Positions 17,913-26,544 of a DNA stretch of 64,000 nucleotides are shown here, piece by piece; the stretch's first letter is position 1; the number at the start of each line of letters is the position of its first letter. A program made the translations under genes and the position numbers. A model generated the notes under the pieces. That model ran no database searches and was not told the origin of the DNA. It saw nothing but the letters and a program-made list of their open reading frames with translations. This DNA comes from Streptomyces sp. Mut1 (GTDB lineage: Bacteria > Actinomycetota > Actinomycetes > Streptomycetales > Streptomycetaceae). The stretch covers positions 3,286,001 through 3,350,000 of the forward strand of contig NZ_CP120997.1 in assembly GCF_030719295.1 (NCBI RefSeq). Reading direction: 5' to 3'.

Positions 17913-18344
17913 ATGTCACCGCGCTGGGAACCAGATGCCGATATCCGCAGGGGGCGTCATGTCACCTTCCATCTACATGCTCACTTGGTGTTTGTCACCA
18001 AGTACCGGAAGGGGATCTTCGATGACGCCATGCTTCAGCGGTGCGAAGAGATCATGCGGGAGGTGTGCGACAAGTTCGAGGTGGAGCTGCGGGAGTTCAA
18101 CGGCGAGGCCGACCACGTGCATCTCCTGGTGCACTACCCGTCCAAGCTCGCCCTCTCCAGGCTGGTCAACAGCCTCAAGGGGGTCAGCTCCCGGTACCTG
18201 CGCGCCGAGTACACCGGCCGCGTCAACCGGACCGGTATGGGATCGGTCTTCTGGTCACGCTCATACTTCGCAGCATCCTGTGGCGGAGCGCCGCTGTCGA
18301 TCGTCCGTCAGTACATCGAGGGACAGCGTCGCCCCTTGTCCTGA
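17913..18344 (+). CDS. tnpA: TnpA, IS200-type Y1 single-strand transposase
   Basis: 143 residues, typical of Y1 HUH transposases. The HUH motif is HVHLLVHYP and the nucleophilic Tyr lies in IVRQYIEGQ; LVFVTKYRKGIF and SSRYLRAEY are family-typical. It cuts and rejoins single-stranded element ends at the subterminal hairpins. It is divergent from tnpB, so a shared promoter region lies within 17863-17912. No frameshift was seen, so the element may be mobile. Confidence 0.93.
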   Translation: MSPRWEPDADIRRGRHVTFHLHAHLVFVTKYRKGIFDDAMLQRCEEIMREVCDKFEVELREFNGEADHVHLLVHYPSKLALSRLVNSLKGVSSRYLRAEYTGRVNRTGMGSVFWSRSYFAASCGGAPLSIVRQYIEGQRRPLS

Positions 18345-18385
18345 CGTCACCGAACAACGGTGCTCCGCACCGTTCCGTTTTCCCG

Positions 18386-18403
18386 CCCCGGCTGAAGCCG
18401 GGG
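18386..18403. repeat. Subterminal hairpin at the tnpA-side end of the IS605 element
   Basis: A perfect 8-bp stem CCCCGGCT/AGCCGGGG with loop GA, similar in form but not identical to the other end. A second small stem, ACGGTGC/GCACCGT, precedes it just after the tnpA stop. Confidence 0.7.
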
Positions 18404-18422
18404 ATACCCAACGGAGGACCTG

Positions 18423-18953
18423 ATGGAACGCACCGCAGCATCTTCCGTACGGATCGAGCCCTGGTCGGACGACGACCTGGACCTCCTCCGCCGCGCCAAC
18501 GCACCCGAGCTGATGGACCACCTCGGCGGCCCCGAGTCGCAGGAGCAGCTCATGGGGCGGCACGCCCGCTATGTCGCGCTGAGCGCGGATCGTACGGGCC
18601 GGGGCAGGATGTTCCGGATCGTGCTGGACGGCGAGGCCGGTTCCGTGGGCACCATCGGTTTCTGGGAGCGGACCTGGCGGGACCAGGAGGTGTACGAGAC
18701 GGGCTGGACGGTCCTCCCGGAGTTCCAGGGCCGGGGCATCGCGTCGGCCGCGACGCGCGCGGTGGCCGACGCGGCGCGCGCCGAGCACAAGCACCGCTAT
18801 CTGCACGCCTACCCGTCCGTGGAGAACGGCCCGTCGAACGGCGTGTGCCGCAAGGCGGGCTTCACGCTGCTCGGCGAGTGCGAGGTCGAGTACCCGCCGG
18901 GGCACCCGCTCCTCACGAACGACTGGCGCCTGGACCTGCGCCCGGCCGGCTGA
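18423..18953 (+). CDS. GNAT-family N-acetyltransferase
   Basis: 176 residues with the GNAT acetyl-CoA binding loop LPEFQGRGIASAATRAV and a typical C-terminal strand with ENGPSNGVCRKAGF, which places it near the RimJ-like GNATs. The acceptor is unknown. GGAGG lies close to the ATG. The IS605 element ends about 13 bp upstream, so the gene has lost whatever promoter lay immediately before it and may now depend on read-through from tnpA. Confidence 0.88.
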   Translation: MERTAASSVRIEPWSDDDLDLLRRANAPELMDHLGGPESQEQLMGRHARYVALSADRTGRGRMFRIVLDGEAGSVGTIGFWERTWRDQEVYETGWTVLPEFQGRGIASAATRAVADAARAEHKHRYLHAYPSVENGPSNGVCRKAGFTLLGECEVEYPPGHPLLTNDWRLDLRPAG

Positions 18954-19093
18954 CGGGAAGGCAGCTCGGGGGAAGGCGCCTCCGGGGGGCGGGGCGGCTC
19001 AATTCGGTTGACGGGCGCGGGCTCCTCCCGCATATTTATCTGCGCCACGCAGACAATGGGTGACGCGGAAGAACTACCGAGGAGACCAGCCCC

Positions 19094-19933
19094 ATGCTCA
19101 CGCTCGTCACCGGATGCCGCGGCCGCGTCGGCTCCGCGCTCACCGCCCTCCTGCACCGCGGCGGCCACGCCGTCCGCGCCGCTTCGCGCAACCCCGCCGG
19201 CCTCGCCCTGCCGGCCGGCGTCCCGGCCGTGGCCTGCGATCTCGGCGACCCCGCCACCTTCCCGGCCGCCCTGGAGGGCGTCGGCTCCGTCTTCCTGTAC
19301 GCCGAGCCCGCGCACATCGACGCCTTCCTCACCGCCGCACGGGCCGCCGGAGTACGGCACATCGTGCTGCTCTCCTCCAGCTCGGTCCTCGCCCCGGACC
19401 CGGCGTCCAACCCCGTCGCCGCCTCGCACCACACGGTCGAGCAGGCCCTGACCGCCTCGCCCCTGACCACGACGCTCCTGCGCCCCGGCCCCTTCGCCAG
19501 CAACGCCTACCAGTGGTCGGGCGCCTTCCGGTCCGGGCACCCCGTCGACCTGCCCCACCCCCGCAGCGAGGGCGCCCCCCTCCACGAGACCGACATCGCC
19601 GAGGCGGCCCTCGCCGCGCTCACCGACCCGGCGTTCCAGGGCGCCGCGTACCACCTCACGGGCCCCGAATCCCTCAGCGCCGCCGAGCAGGTCGCCGTCC
19701 TGGCCGCCGCCTCCGGCACCCCAGCCACCGTCAACGAGGTGAGCCCGGCAGCCTGGAAGGAGGCGGTGTCCCCCTTCGTGCCGGCCGAGGTCGCCGACGG
19801 CCTGCTCGCCTACTGGGCGCTCACCGACGGCACCCCGGCCGAAGTGACCGGCGAGGTCGAGAGACTGACCGGCCGCCCGGCCCGCACCTTCGCCTCCTGG
19901 GCCGCCGACCACGCCGCATCCTTCCGCGCTTAA
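19094..19933 (+). CDS. NmrA-like NAD(P)-binding protein
   Basis: 279 residues, atypical SDR of the NmrA/HSCARG type. The dinucleotide-binding motif is TGCRGRVGSALTALL at the N terminus; the Tyr of classical SDRs is not in place, as is usual for this group. Relatives act as quinone reductases or redox-sensing regulators; the sequence does not say which. GAGGAG lies before the ATG. It is monocistronic or leads the next gene, 40 bp downstream. Confidence 0.85.
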   Translation: MLTLVTGCRGRVGSALTALLHRGGHAVRAASRNPAGLALPAGVPAVACDLGDPATFPAALEGVGSVFLYAEPAHIDAFLTAARAAGVRHIVLLSSSSVLAPDPASNPVAASHHTVEQALTASPLTTTLLRPGPFASNAYQWSGAFRSGHPVDLPHPRSEGAPLHETDIAEAALAALTDPAFQGAAYHLTGPESLSAAEQVAVLAAASGTPATVNEVSPAAWKEAVSPFVPAEVADGLLAYWALTDGTPAEVTGEVERLTGRPARTFASWAADHAASFRA

Positions 19934-19973
19934 ATCCGTGGGCGGCGCGCCGCCCCGATGGCATCCTGACCAG

Positions 19974-20711
19974 GTGAACGGACCGGAGATCCACCTCGAA
20001 GTCGCCCCCGAACTCAGGCTTTTCGTGGCCCACGGGCGCCGGCAGGGGCGGACGCCGGTGACCACCGACGGCGTGTCCACGCTCGGCCACGTCGTGGAGT
20101 CCCTCGGCATCCCGCTCACCGAGGCGGGCCGCCTCCTCGTCGACGGCAGCCCGGTCACCGCCGCGCACATCCCGGCGGCGGGGGAACTGGTCGAGGTGCG
20201 CCCGGTGTCACGCCCGCAGAGCGTGCCCGGCGCGCCCCTGCGCTTCCTGCTCGACGTCCACCTCGGGACGCTCGCCCGGCGGCTGCGGCTGCTCGGCGTC
20301 GATGCCGCGTACGAGAGCGAGGACATCGGCGATCCGGCCCTGGCCGCGCTCTCGGCGAAGGAACGTCGCGTCCTGCTCTCCCGGGACCGCGGACTGCTGC
20401 ACCGCCGGGAGATCTGGGCGGGGGCGTACGTGTACAGCGACCGGCCGGAGGAGCAACTGCGGGACGTGCTGGGCCGGTTCGCGCCGGCCCTCGCACCGTG
20501 GACCCGGTGCACCGCCTGCAACGGACGGCTGAGGACGGCCGACAAGGACACGGTCGGCCCGCACCTGGAGCACGGCACGCGGCGCTCGTACGACGTCTTC
20601 GCGCAGTGCGCCGCGTGCGAGCGGGTCTACTGGCGCGGCGCGCACCACGCCCGCCTGGAGGCGATCGTCACGGAGGCGGTCCGCGACTTCGGCACCGCGA
20701 CCGCCGGCTGA
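19974..20711 (+). CDS. Mut7-C RNase-domain protein with N-terminal ubiquitin-like domain
   Basis: About 245 residues. An N-terminal beta-grasp domain (LRLFVAHGRRQGRTPV ... AGELVEVRPV) is followed by the Mut7-C PIN-like domain starting FLLDVHLGTLARRLRLLG and containing LLSRDRGLLHRRE. A zinc ribbon is built from CTAC and CAAC. Mut7-C proteins are putative RNases of unknown target; the ubiquitin-like fusion is common in actinobacteria. I prefer the GTG at 19974; an upstream start at 19938 is possible. Confidence 0.85.
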   Translation: MNGPEIHLEVAPELRLFVAHGRRQGRTPVTTDGVSTLGHVVESLGIPLTEAGRLLVDGSPVTAAHIPAAGELVEVRPVSRPQSVPGAPLRFLLDVHLGTLARRLRLLGVDAAYESEDIGDPALAALSAKERRVLLSRDRGLLHRREIWAGAYVYSDRPEEQLRDVLGRFAPALAPWTRCTACNGRLRTADKDTVGPHLEHGTRRSYDVFAQCAACERVYWRGAHHARLEAIVTEAVRDFGTATAG

Positions 20712-20713
20712 CG

Positions 20714-21211
20714 CTAAGGGCTGTCCGGCGCGTCGCCCTCCGCCCGCAGCCGGGCGATCTGCACCGCGCTCAGCTCCGCCGTCCGCCGCATGTGGGTGAG
20801 GAGCAGGGCGATCTCGTCGTCGTCGTACGCGTCGAACAGGCCGTCCCAGCCGCCGGTCAGCCGCCCCCAGACCGCGCCGAACTCCGCCATCCGCTCGGGC
20901 ACGGTCGTCACGAGCACCCGCCGCCGGTCCGCCGTGTCCCGGGCGCGCGTCACATAACCGGCCCGCTCCAGGCGGTCCACCAGCCGGGTCGCGGAGCCGG
21001 TGGTGAGCCCGGTCAGCTCGGCGACGCGGCCCGTGGTGACGGGTGCCGCCTCCAGCCCGAGCAGGTTGAGGCACTGGAGGTCGGTCGGGTGGAGCCCCAG
21101 CCGGTCGGCTACGGCCTGGTTGAACAGCGCGTACGCGGCCATGTAGCGCCGCGACGCGGTGGACAGCTCGGCCAGCAGCGTGCTGCGGCGGGGGGACGGC
21201 TTGGGCGGCAT
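20714..21211 (-). CDS. MarR-family transcriptional regulator
   Basis: 165 residues, winged helix-turn-helix. The recognition region is [39 protein letters not shown], with the DxRR wing typical of MarR. The start at 21211 gives MPPKPSPRR, matching the usual family length. It is convergent with the Mut7-C gene, with only two bases between the stops. Ligand and operator are unknown. Confidence 0.92.
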   Translation of the reverse strand: MPPKPSPRRSTLLAELSTASRRYMAAYALFNQAVADRLGLHPTDLQCLNLLGLEAAPVTTGRVAELTGLTTGSATRLVDRLERAGYVTRARDTADRRRVLVTTVPERMAEFGAVWGRLTGGWDGLFDAYDDDEIALLLTHMRRTAELSAVQIARLRAEGDAPDSP

Positions 21212-21265
21212 GCGGAGAGTGTACGAAGCGGAGACCGGGCGTCCGGCCCCCAACGAGCCGGACCC

Positions 21266-21368
21266 TCGGAACACGTACGGGCTCTGCGGCCCTCAGGACA
21301 CGCGGGTCCCCGGTCGTCAGAACACGTACAGGTCCCCGGTCCTCAGAACACGTACGGGTCCCCGGTCG
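21266..21368. repeat. Four tandem copies of a ~26-bp unit spanning the stop codon of the next gene
   Basis: Copies lie at 21343-21368, 21317-21342, 21293-21316 (24 bp) and a diverged one at 21266-21292 (27 bp). Read on the minus strand, the first copy encodes the last codons of the secreted-protein gene (GDPYVF and stop). The next two repeat this reading as GDLYVF-stop and a shorter GDPRVS-stop. The array therefore arose by duplication of the 3' end of the gene. Confidence 0.85.
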
Positions 21369-21867
21369 CCGGGGCCAGCACCTCGTGCTCGCTGTTCTTC
21401 GCGTTCCGGTCCGTGGCCCCGCCGTTCCACGCGGTGTCGATCCGCACGACGACCTCGTCCGGCCGGCCCCGCAGCTTGAGGTGGAGGGCCAGCCGCCGCT
21501 GCTGGGAACCGTCGGCCCGCAGCGGGCCGGTCCGGCACAGCACGGTCCGCGGGTCGGCCCGCAGGCACGCGCCGGGCAGCTCCTGCCCCTCGGCCGGCGG
21601 CACGGACACCCGCAGCCGCACGGTGACCCCGGGCAGGTCCGAGGGCCCGTCGTTCTCGCTGCGCAGCCAGATCCCGAGTACGTCGCCCCGGAGCGAGACG
21701 TGGCCGTGGTGCGACACGTCCGCCTCGGGCACGAGGGTGCGCACCACCGGCGAACCGGCGCCCGGCGCGCCCACGGCCGTGGCCGTCCCGCCCGCGACCG
21801 GAGTCGTCGCCACCGCCGTCACCGCCGCGGCGGTCACCCCGAGCAGAGCCTTACACGTCAGAAGCAT
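21343..21867 (-). CDS. Secreted hypothetical protein
   Basis: 174 residues. An N-terminal signal peptide is visible ([20 protein letters not shown], then Ala/Gly/Thr-rich). The mature part has beta-strand-like segments ([22 protein letters not shown]) and two Cys likely to pair ([13 protein letters not shown]). It may be an extracellular or cell-envelope beta domain. I do not recognise the family. Its last codons plus stop are the first unit of a tandem repeat, so an upstream frame change would extend the protein little. Confidence 0.7.
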   Translation of the reverse strand: MLLTCKALLGVTAAAVTAVATTPVAGGTATAVGAPGAGSPVVRTLVPEADVSHHGHVSLRGDVLGIWLRSENDGPSDLPGVTVRLRVSVPPAEGQELPGACLRADPRTVLCRTGPLRADGSQQRRLALHLKLRGRPDEVVVRIDTAWNGGATDRNAKNSEHEVLAPATGDPYVF

Positions 21868-21957
21868 GCCCTGAAGATACCGATCACCCCGAATTGCGCG
21901 TATTTACCGACCGGTTCGGCGCGTCTGGCGGTACGCGACGCATGGCACCCTGCTGCC

Positions 21958-22293
21958 ATGTCGGTCCTCCGTTCCACCGCCCTGTTCGTCCTCGCCGCGC
22001 TCTTCGAGATCGGCGGTGCCTGGCTCGTCTGGCAGGGGGTGCGCGAACACCGGGGCTGGGCCTGGATCGGCGCCGGGGTCATCGCGCTGGGCACGTACGG
22101 CTTCGTGGCGACGCTCCAGCCGGACGGCGAGTTCGGGCGGGTGCTCGCGGCGTACGGCGGGGTCTTCGTGGCGGGCTCGATCGCCTGGGGGATGGCCGCC
22201 GACGGCTACCGCCCGGACCGCTGGGACGTGACGGGCGCGCTGATCTGCCTGGCCGGGATGGCCGTGATCATGTACGCCCCCCGCAACCACTGA
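21958..22293 (+). CDS. YnfA/UPF0060 family small membrane protein
   Basis: 111 residues with four membrane helices. The family signatures [12 protein letters not shown] and [11 protein letters not shown], and the C-terminal [14 protein letters not shown], are clear. YnfA proteins are SMR-like inner-membrane proteins; some act in small-molecule efflux. It is divergent from the secreted-protein gene. Confidence 0.93.
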   Translation: MSVLRSTALFVLAALFEIGGAWLVWQGVREHRGWAWIGAGVIALGTYGFVATLQPDGEFGRVLAAYGGVFVAGSIAWGMAADGYRPDRWDVTGALICLAGMAVIMYAPRNH

Positions 22294-22351
22294 CCGGCCA
22301 CGCCCCCGCATATCCTGGCCGGGTACCGATCAGCTGTCCGAGGAGCCCGTC

Positions 22352-23110
22352 ATGGCCGCATCCCCCATCGCCGTCATCACCGGAGCGAGCAGCGGCATCG
22401 GCGCCGCGACCGCCCGGCAGCTGGCGGCCGCCGGCTATCGCGTCGTGCTCACCGCCCGCCGCAAGGACCGCATCGAGGCGCTGGCCGCCGAGATCACCGA
22501 GGCGGGCCACGAGGCGACGGCCTACGCCCTGGACGTCACGGACCGCGCGGCGGTCGACGAGTTCGCCACCGCGTTCCGCGGCCTCGCCGTCCTCGTCAAC
22601 AACGCGGGCGGCGCGCTCGGAGCCGACCCGGTCGCCACGGGTGACCCGCAGGACTGGCGCCAGATGTACGAGACCAACGTCATCGGCACGCTCAACGTGA
22701 CCCAGGCGCTGCTTCCGGCCCTCACCGCGAGCGGCGACGGCACGGTGGTGATCCTCTCCTCGACCGCGGGCTTCGCCACCTACGAGGGCGGCGCCGGCTA
22801 CGTGGCCGCCAAGCACGGCGAACACGTCCTGGCCGAGACCCTGCGCCTGGAGATCGTCGGCACCCCGGTCCGCGTCATCGAGGTCGCCCCCGGCATGGTC
22901 AGGACCGAGGAGTTCTCCACCACCCGCTTCCGGGGCGACGCCGAGAAGGCCGCCAAGGTCTACGCGGGCGTCGATGCCCCCCTCAGCGCCGACGACGTGG
23001 CCGACACGATCACCTGGGCCGTGACCCGCCCCAGCCACGTCAACATCGACCTGCTGGTGGTCCGCCCCCGCGCCCAGGCGTCCAACTCGAAGGTGCACCG
23101 CACGAGCTGA
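22352..23110 (+). CDS. Short-chain dehydrogenase/reductase (YdfG-like classical SDR)
   Basis: 252 residues. It has the cofactor motif TGASSGIGAATA, NNAGG, the catalytic Ser in LSSTAGF and the YxxxK motif in GYVAAKHGEHV. ARRKDR after the second strand suggests NADP(H) preference. It is closest in pattern to the YdfG-type 3-hydroxy acid dehydrogenases. The gene stands alone and converges on rtcB. Confidence 0.9.
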   Translation: MAASPIAVITGASSGIGAATARQLAAAGYRVVLTARRKDRIEALAAEITEAGHEATAYALDVTDRAAVDEFATAFRGLAVLVNNAGGALGADPVATGDPQDWRQMYETNVIGTLNVTQALLPALTASGDGTVVILSSTAGFATYEGGAGYVAAKHGEHVLAETLRLEIVGTPVRVIEVAPGMVRTEEFSTTRFRGDAEKAAKVYAGVDAPLSADDVADTITWAVTRPSHVNIDLLVVRPRAQASNSKVHRTS

Positions 23111-23164
23111 GCCGCACGAGCCGAGCCGGGCGGGCTGAGCCGCATGAGCCGAGCCGGGCGGGCC
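23109..23164. repeat. Two tandem 28-bp repeats overlapping the SDR stop codon
   Basis: 23109-23136 and 23137-23164 differ at two positions (C/T). The second copy supplies the left arm of the terminator that follows. Confidence 0.8.
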
Positions 23165-23183
23165 CTGCGGGACCCGGCTCGGC
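23148..23183. terminator. Bidirectional hairpin between the convergent SDR and rtcB genes
   Basis: GCCGAGCCGGG (23148-23158) pairs with CCCGGCTCGGC (23173-23183) across a 14-base loop. There is no clear T-tract, which is common in Streptomyces. Confidence 0.65.
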
Positions 23184-23217
23184 CACGCCCCGACCCCGCC
23201 CCGACCCCGCCCCCGGC

Positions 23218-24411
23218 TCAGCCCTTCACGCAGATGACCTGCTTCAGCTTCGCGACGACCTCGACCAGGTCGCGCTGCTGGTCGATGACCTTCTCGATCG
23301 GCTTGTAGGCGCCCGGGATCTCGTCCACGACACCCGAGTCCTTGCGGCACTCCACGCCCCGGGTCTGGTCCGCCAGGTCCTTGACCGAGAACCGCTTCTT
23401 CGCCGCGTTCCGGCTCATCTTCCGGCCCGCGCCGTGCGAGGCGGAGTTGAAGGACTTGGCGTTGCCGAGGCCCTTCACGATGTACGAACCGGTGCCCATC
23501 GAGCCGGGGATGATCCCGAAGTCGCCGGAGCCGGCCCGGATCGCGCCCTTGCGGGTGACCAGCAGGTCCATCCCCTCGTACCGCTCCTCCGACACGTAGT
23601 TGTGGTGGCAGGAGATGACCGGTTCGAAGGTGACCTTGGCCTTCTTGAACTCCTTGCGGACGACGTTCTGGAAGAGCGCCATCATGACCGCGCGGTTGTG
23701 CTTCGCGTACTCCTGCGCCCAGAACAGATCGTTGCGGTAGTCGCGCATGGGCTCGGTGTCCGCGAGGAAGACCGCGAGGTCCCGGTCGACCAGGCCCTGG
23801 TTGTGCGAGAGCTTCTGCGCCTCGCCGATGTGGAAGTCGGCCAGCTCCTTGCCGATGTTCCGGGACCCGGAGTGCAGCATCAGCCAGACCGAACCCGACT
23901 CATCGAGACAGAACTCGATGAAGTGGTTTCCCGATCCGAGCGTCCCCATCTGCTTCGTGGCCCGCTCCTGACGGAATTTGACCGCTTCGGCCACCCCGTC
24001 GAACCGCCCCCAGAAGTCGTCCCAGCCGGACGCGCCGAGCCCGTACAGACCGGACGGGTCCACCGGCTCGTCGTGCATCCCGCGGCCCACCGGAATGGCC
24101 TGCTCGATCTTCGAGCGGAGCCCCGACAGGTCCCCGGGCAGATCGTTGGCGGTCAGCGAGGTCTTCACCGCGGACATGCCGCAGCCGATGTCCACGCCGA
24201 CCGCGGCCGGACAGACCGCCCCGTGCATCGCGATCACCGAGCCGACCGTGGCGCCCTTGCCGAAATGGACGTCGGGCATGACGGCCAGGCCCTTGATCCA
24301 CGGCAGCGTGGCGACGTTGCGCAGCTGCTGCATCGCCGCGTCCTCGACCGAGGCCGGATCGGCCCACATACGGATGGGAACCTTCGCCCCCGGTACTTCT
24401 ACATACGACAT
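23218..24411 (-). CDS. rtcB: RNA-splicing ligase RtcB
   Basis: 397 residues, GTP- and Mn-dependent 3'-phosphate/5'-OH RNA ligase used in tRNA and RNA repair. Visible signatures are MPDVHFGKGATVGS, VGVDIGCGMSA with the metal-binding Cys, GSGNHFIEF with the metal-binding His, HSGSRNIGKE, SCHHNYVSEE and SHGAGRKMSR, the last holding the guanylylated His. The ATG at 24411 gives MSYVEVPGAKVPI, the usual start, with GAGGGG upstream. It stands alone; no RtcA or archease lies nearby. Confidence 0.96.
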   Translation of the reverse strand: MSYVEVPGAKVPIRMWADPASVEDAAMQQLRNVATLPWIKGLAVMPDVHFGKGATVGSVIAMHGAVCPAAVGVDIGCGMSAVKTSLTANDLPGDLSGLRSKIEQAIPVGRGMHDEPVDPSGLYGLGASGWDDFWGRFDGVAEAVKFRQERATKQMGTLGSGNHFIEFCLDESGSVWLMLHSGSRNIGKELADFHIGEAQKLSHNQGLVDRDLAVFLADTEPMRDYRNDLFWAQEYAKHNRAVMMALFQNVVRKEFKKAKVTFEPVISCHHNYVSEERYEGMDLLVTRKGAIRAGSGDFGIIPGSMGTGSYIVKGLGNAKSFNSASHGAGRKMSRNAAKKRFSVKDLADQTRGVECRKDSGVVDEIPGAYKPIEKVIDQQRDLVEVVAKLKQVICVKG

Positions 24412-24572
24412 AACCCCTCGATTCCCCCGAAAAGTCTGAAAGCGCAAAACCGGCGCCAAGATCGGCAAAGAGGTCGGCCGACCGGCATTCACAGCGGCGC
24501 GTGCGATACACATTGTGTCCATCGGCCGCCATCGGGCGGCAACCGTTTTTCGCACGAAGGGAGCCCAGGACC

Positions 24573-25442
24573 GTGCGACGAATGGCGTACGCGACCGGCG
24601 CCGTGCTCATCGCAGCGCTCGCCGCCGGCTGCTCCGGCGGCTCCGGAAGCGGCGATTCCGCCCCCGACGGCAAGCCGGGTAACACGACCTCCTCGCCCGC
24701 TCCGCCGGGCAAGTACCGCACCCTCCCCGACGCCTGCCGCGCCATCCCGCTGGCCACGCTCAAGGACCTCCTGCCCGGCACCGCCGACATGCCCGAGGCC
24801 CAGCAGGAGAAGGTGTTCGAGGGCGCCCCCACGGTCACCTACGACACGGACCGCCGGATCGGCTGCCGCTGGAAGTCGGACGCCCCCGAGGGCGCCCGCA
24901 GCATCCACCTGGACTTCGAGCGCGTCGTCTCCTACGACACGTCCGTGAGCGACGACGACCGCGCCCGCGAGGTGTACGCGAAGAAGGAGGCGGCGGCCGA
25001 CCTCCCGACGGCGGGCGCGACCGGCGACACCCCCGGCGCCACCCCGACCGGCTCCGGCAAGTCGGCCTCGGACGCGACCGGGGACACGAGCGGAGCGGAC
25101 GCGACCGGCGACGCGAGCGCGGACACCGACGGCAAGACACCGGACGGAACCGCCGACGGCGGCGCGTCCGACGGGGAGACCGGCGGCAGCCCCGCAGAGA
25201 ACCTCCAGCCCCGGCCGCTCGACAAGCTCGGCGACAGCGCGTTCCTGGACGACGCGCTCCCCCGGGCGGGTTCCACCGCGCGGCACCGCACGGTGAGCGT
25301 GGTATTCCGCACATCCAACGTCATCGTCACCATCGAGTACACCGCCCAGCCGGCCCTTTCCACCCAGGCCCCCGACGGCAAGGAACTCCAGGAGAAGGCG
25401 CAGGCCCTGGCCCGGCAGCTGGTCGAATCGTTCAACGCCTGA
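24573..25442 (+). CDS. DUF3558-like lipoprotein
   Basis: 289 residues. The signal peptide ends with the lipobox LAAGC, so the mature protein should be lipid-anchored outside the membrane. The folded part begins YRTLPDACRAIPLATL, has conserved Cys in GCRWKSD, then a 70-residue Thr/Gly/Asp-rich insertion (about 150-215), then a beta-rich end. I chose the GTG at 24573; ATG at 24582 is equally possible. The next gene is a shorter relative, so the pair probably arose by duplication. Confidence 0.85.
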   Translation: MRRMAYATGAVLIAALAAGCSGGSGSGDSAPDGKPGNTTSSPAPPGKYRTLPDACRAIPLATLKDLLPGTADMPEAQQEKVFEGAPTVTYDTDRRIGCRWKSDAPEGARSIHLDFERVVSYDTSVSDDDRAREVYAKKEAAADLPTAGATGDTPGATPTGSGKSASDATGDTSGADATGDASADTDGKTPDGTADGGASDGETGGSPAENLQPRPLDKLGDSAFLDDALPRAGSTARHRTVSVVFRTSNVIVTIEYTAQPALSTQAPDGKELQEKAQALARQLVESFNA

Positions 25443-25619
25443 CCCCGCCGGAACCCGGCCCGGACCGCTCTCCGGGCCGCCCGGCCGAGGCGGCATCCGC
25501 CCGCCGTCCGTCGTACCGTGGCCCCTCGGAGCCACCGGCGGCCACCCGCCGCCGCCCGCTCCGCACGGCTACCGCCGCGCAACCGTCCCCCGACCGCCGC
25601 GCCACCGACTGAAGGAACC

Positions 25620-26411
25620 ATGCACCGATCAGCCCCGCGACTCACCCGCATACTCGCCTGCGCAGCCGTCCCGGTGATGCTCGTCGTCGCCGGCTGCTCG
25701 TCGGACTCCGACGGCAAGAAGGACGCCGACGCGTCCGCCTCCGCGTCGCCGCAGGTGACGAAGTCGGAACCGACCGTCGAGGCCGCGAAGTTCGCCGAGC
25801 TGCCGGACCCCTGCTCGTCGGTCGCGGCGAAGACCGTCAAGTCCCTGGTCCCCTCGGCCAAGAGCAAGAACGGCACCCGCGGCAAGTCCAGCGACTCCTC
25901 CGCCCGGGGCAGCTGCTCCTGGAACGGCCTGGCCGACAAGGGCGTCAAGGGTTCCCAGTACCGCTGGCTCGACGTCGGCTTCACCCGCTTCGCCTCGGAC
26001 CAGACCCTGGGCAGCGGCGCCGCGCGCGCCGGCGAGGACTTCACCAAGCAGGTCGGCAAGACCGAGGCGACGGACGGCGCGAAGAACGTCAAGTCCGAGC
26101 CCGTCACCGGCATCGGCGACCAGGCGACCAAGGTCACGTACGACCAGTCCAAGGCGGACGAGGACTTCAGGTACACGACGATCGTCGCCCGTACGGGCAA
26201 CGTCGTGGTCGTCGTCAACTACAACGGCGCGGGTTACGCCGGGTCGAAGACGCCCACCGCGGAGACGATCCTGAAGGGCGCCACGATGGCGGTCAAGGAC
26301 GCGGTCGCCGCCGTCGCCGACGCCAACGGGAGCAAGGAGACCGGCGCCTCGCCCGAGACGAAGACCTCCAACTCCCCCAGTTCCTCGGCCACCACCAAGA
26401 AGTCGGACTGA
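25620..26411 (+). CDS. DUF3558-like lipoprotein, paralogue of the preceding gene
   Basis: 263 residues with the lipobox VVAGC. The domain pattern repeats that of the preceding gene (LPDPCSSVAAKTVKSLVP, GSCSWNG, GNVVVVVNYNGAG), but the low-complexity Ser/Thr/Lys stretch sits at the C terminus instead of in the middle. AAGGAA precedes the ATG. An extracytoplasmic binding role is plausible; none is shown. Confidence 0.85.
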   Translation: MHRSAPRLTRILACAAVPVMLVVAGCSSDSDGKKDADASASASPQVTKSEPTVEAAKFAELPDPCSSVAAKTVKSLVPSAKSKNGTRGKSSDSSARGSCSWNGLADKGVKGSQYRWLDVGFTRFASDQTLGSGAARAGEDFTKQVGKTEATDGAKNVKSEPVTGIGDQATKVTYDQSKADEDFRYTTIVARTGNVVVVVNYNGAGYAGSKTPTAETILKGATMAVKDAVAAVADANGSKETGASPETKTSNSPSSSATTKKSD

Positions 26412-26544
26412 CGGGCCTTCTCCCCTCCCCCCGCGACACCTCTCGCACACATGTGCCAGGCTGTGCCCGCCGGAAACAAGCCACGGCAACAGGCCACAGC
26501 AGCCGGCGAGAGCACAGGACAAGGGAACAGGGAGGGGATGGGGG

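Larger units (their letters stand above)
16612..18410. mobile_element. Complete IS605-type element (IS200/IS605 family) with divergent tnpA and tnpB
   Basis: It contains a Y1 HUH transposase (tnpA, plus) and an RNA-guided nuclease TnpB (minus), divergent with 50 bp between. Each end has a subterminal perfect hairpin with a GA loop: CCCCCGCAT/ATGCGGGGG at 16621-16640 and CCCCGGCT/AGCCGGGG at 18386-18403. No target duplication is expected for this family. The ends are approximate; the tnpB side probably ends at the TCAC read on the minus strand at 16612. The element lies between the AraC gene and a GNAT gene, ending only about 13 bp before the GNAT start. Confidence 0.85.

Noticed and set aside
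16612..18423. A 603-residue plus-strand open frame antisense to tnpB
   Set aside because: TnpB on the minus strand has all family motifs; the plus frame has none.
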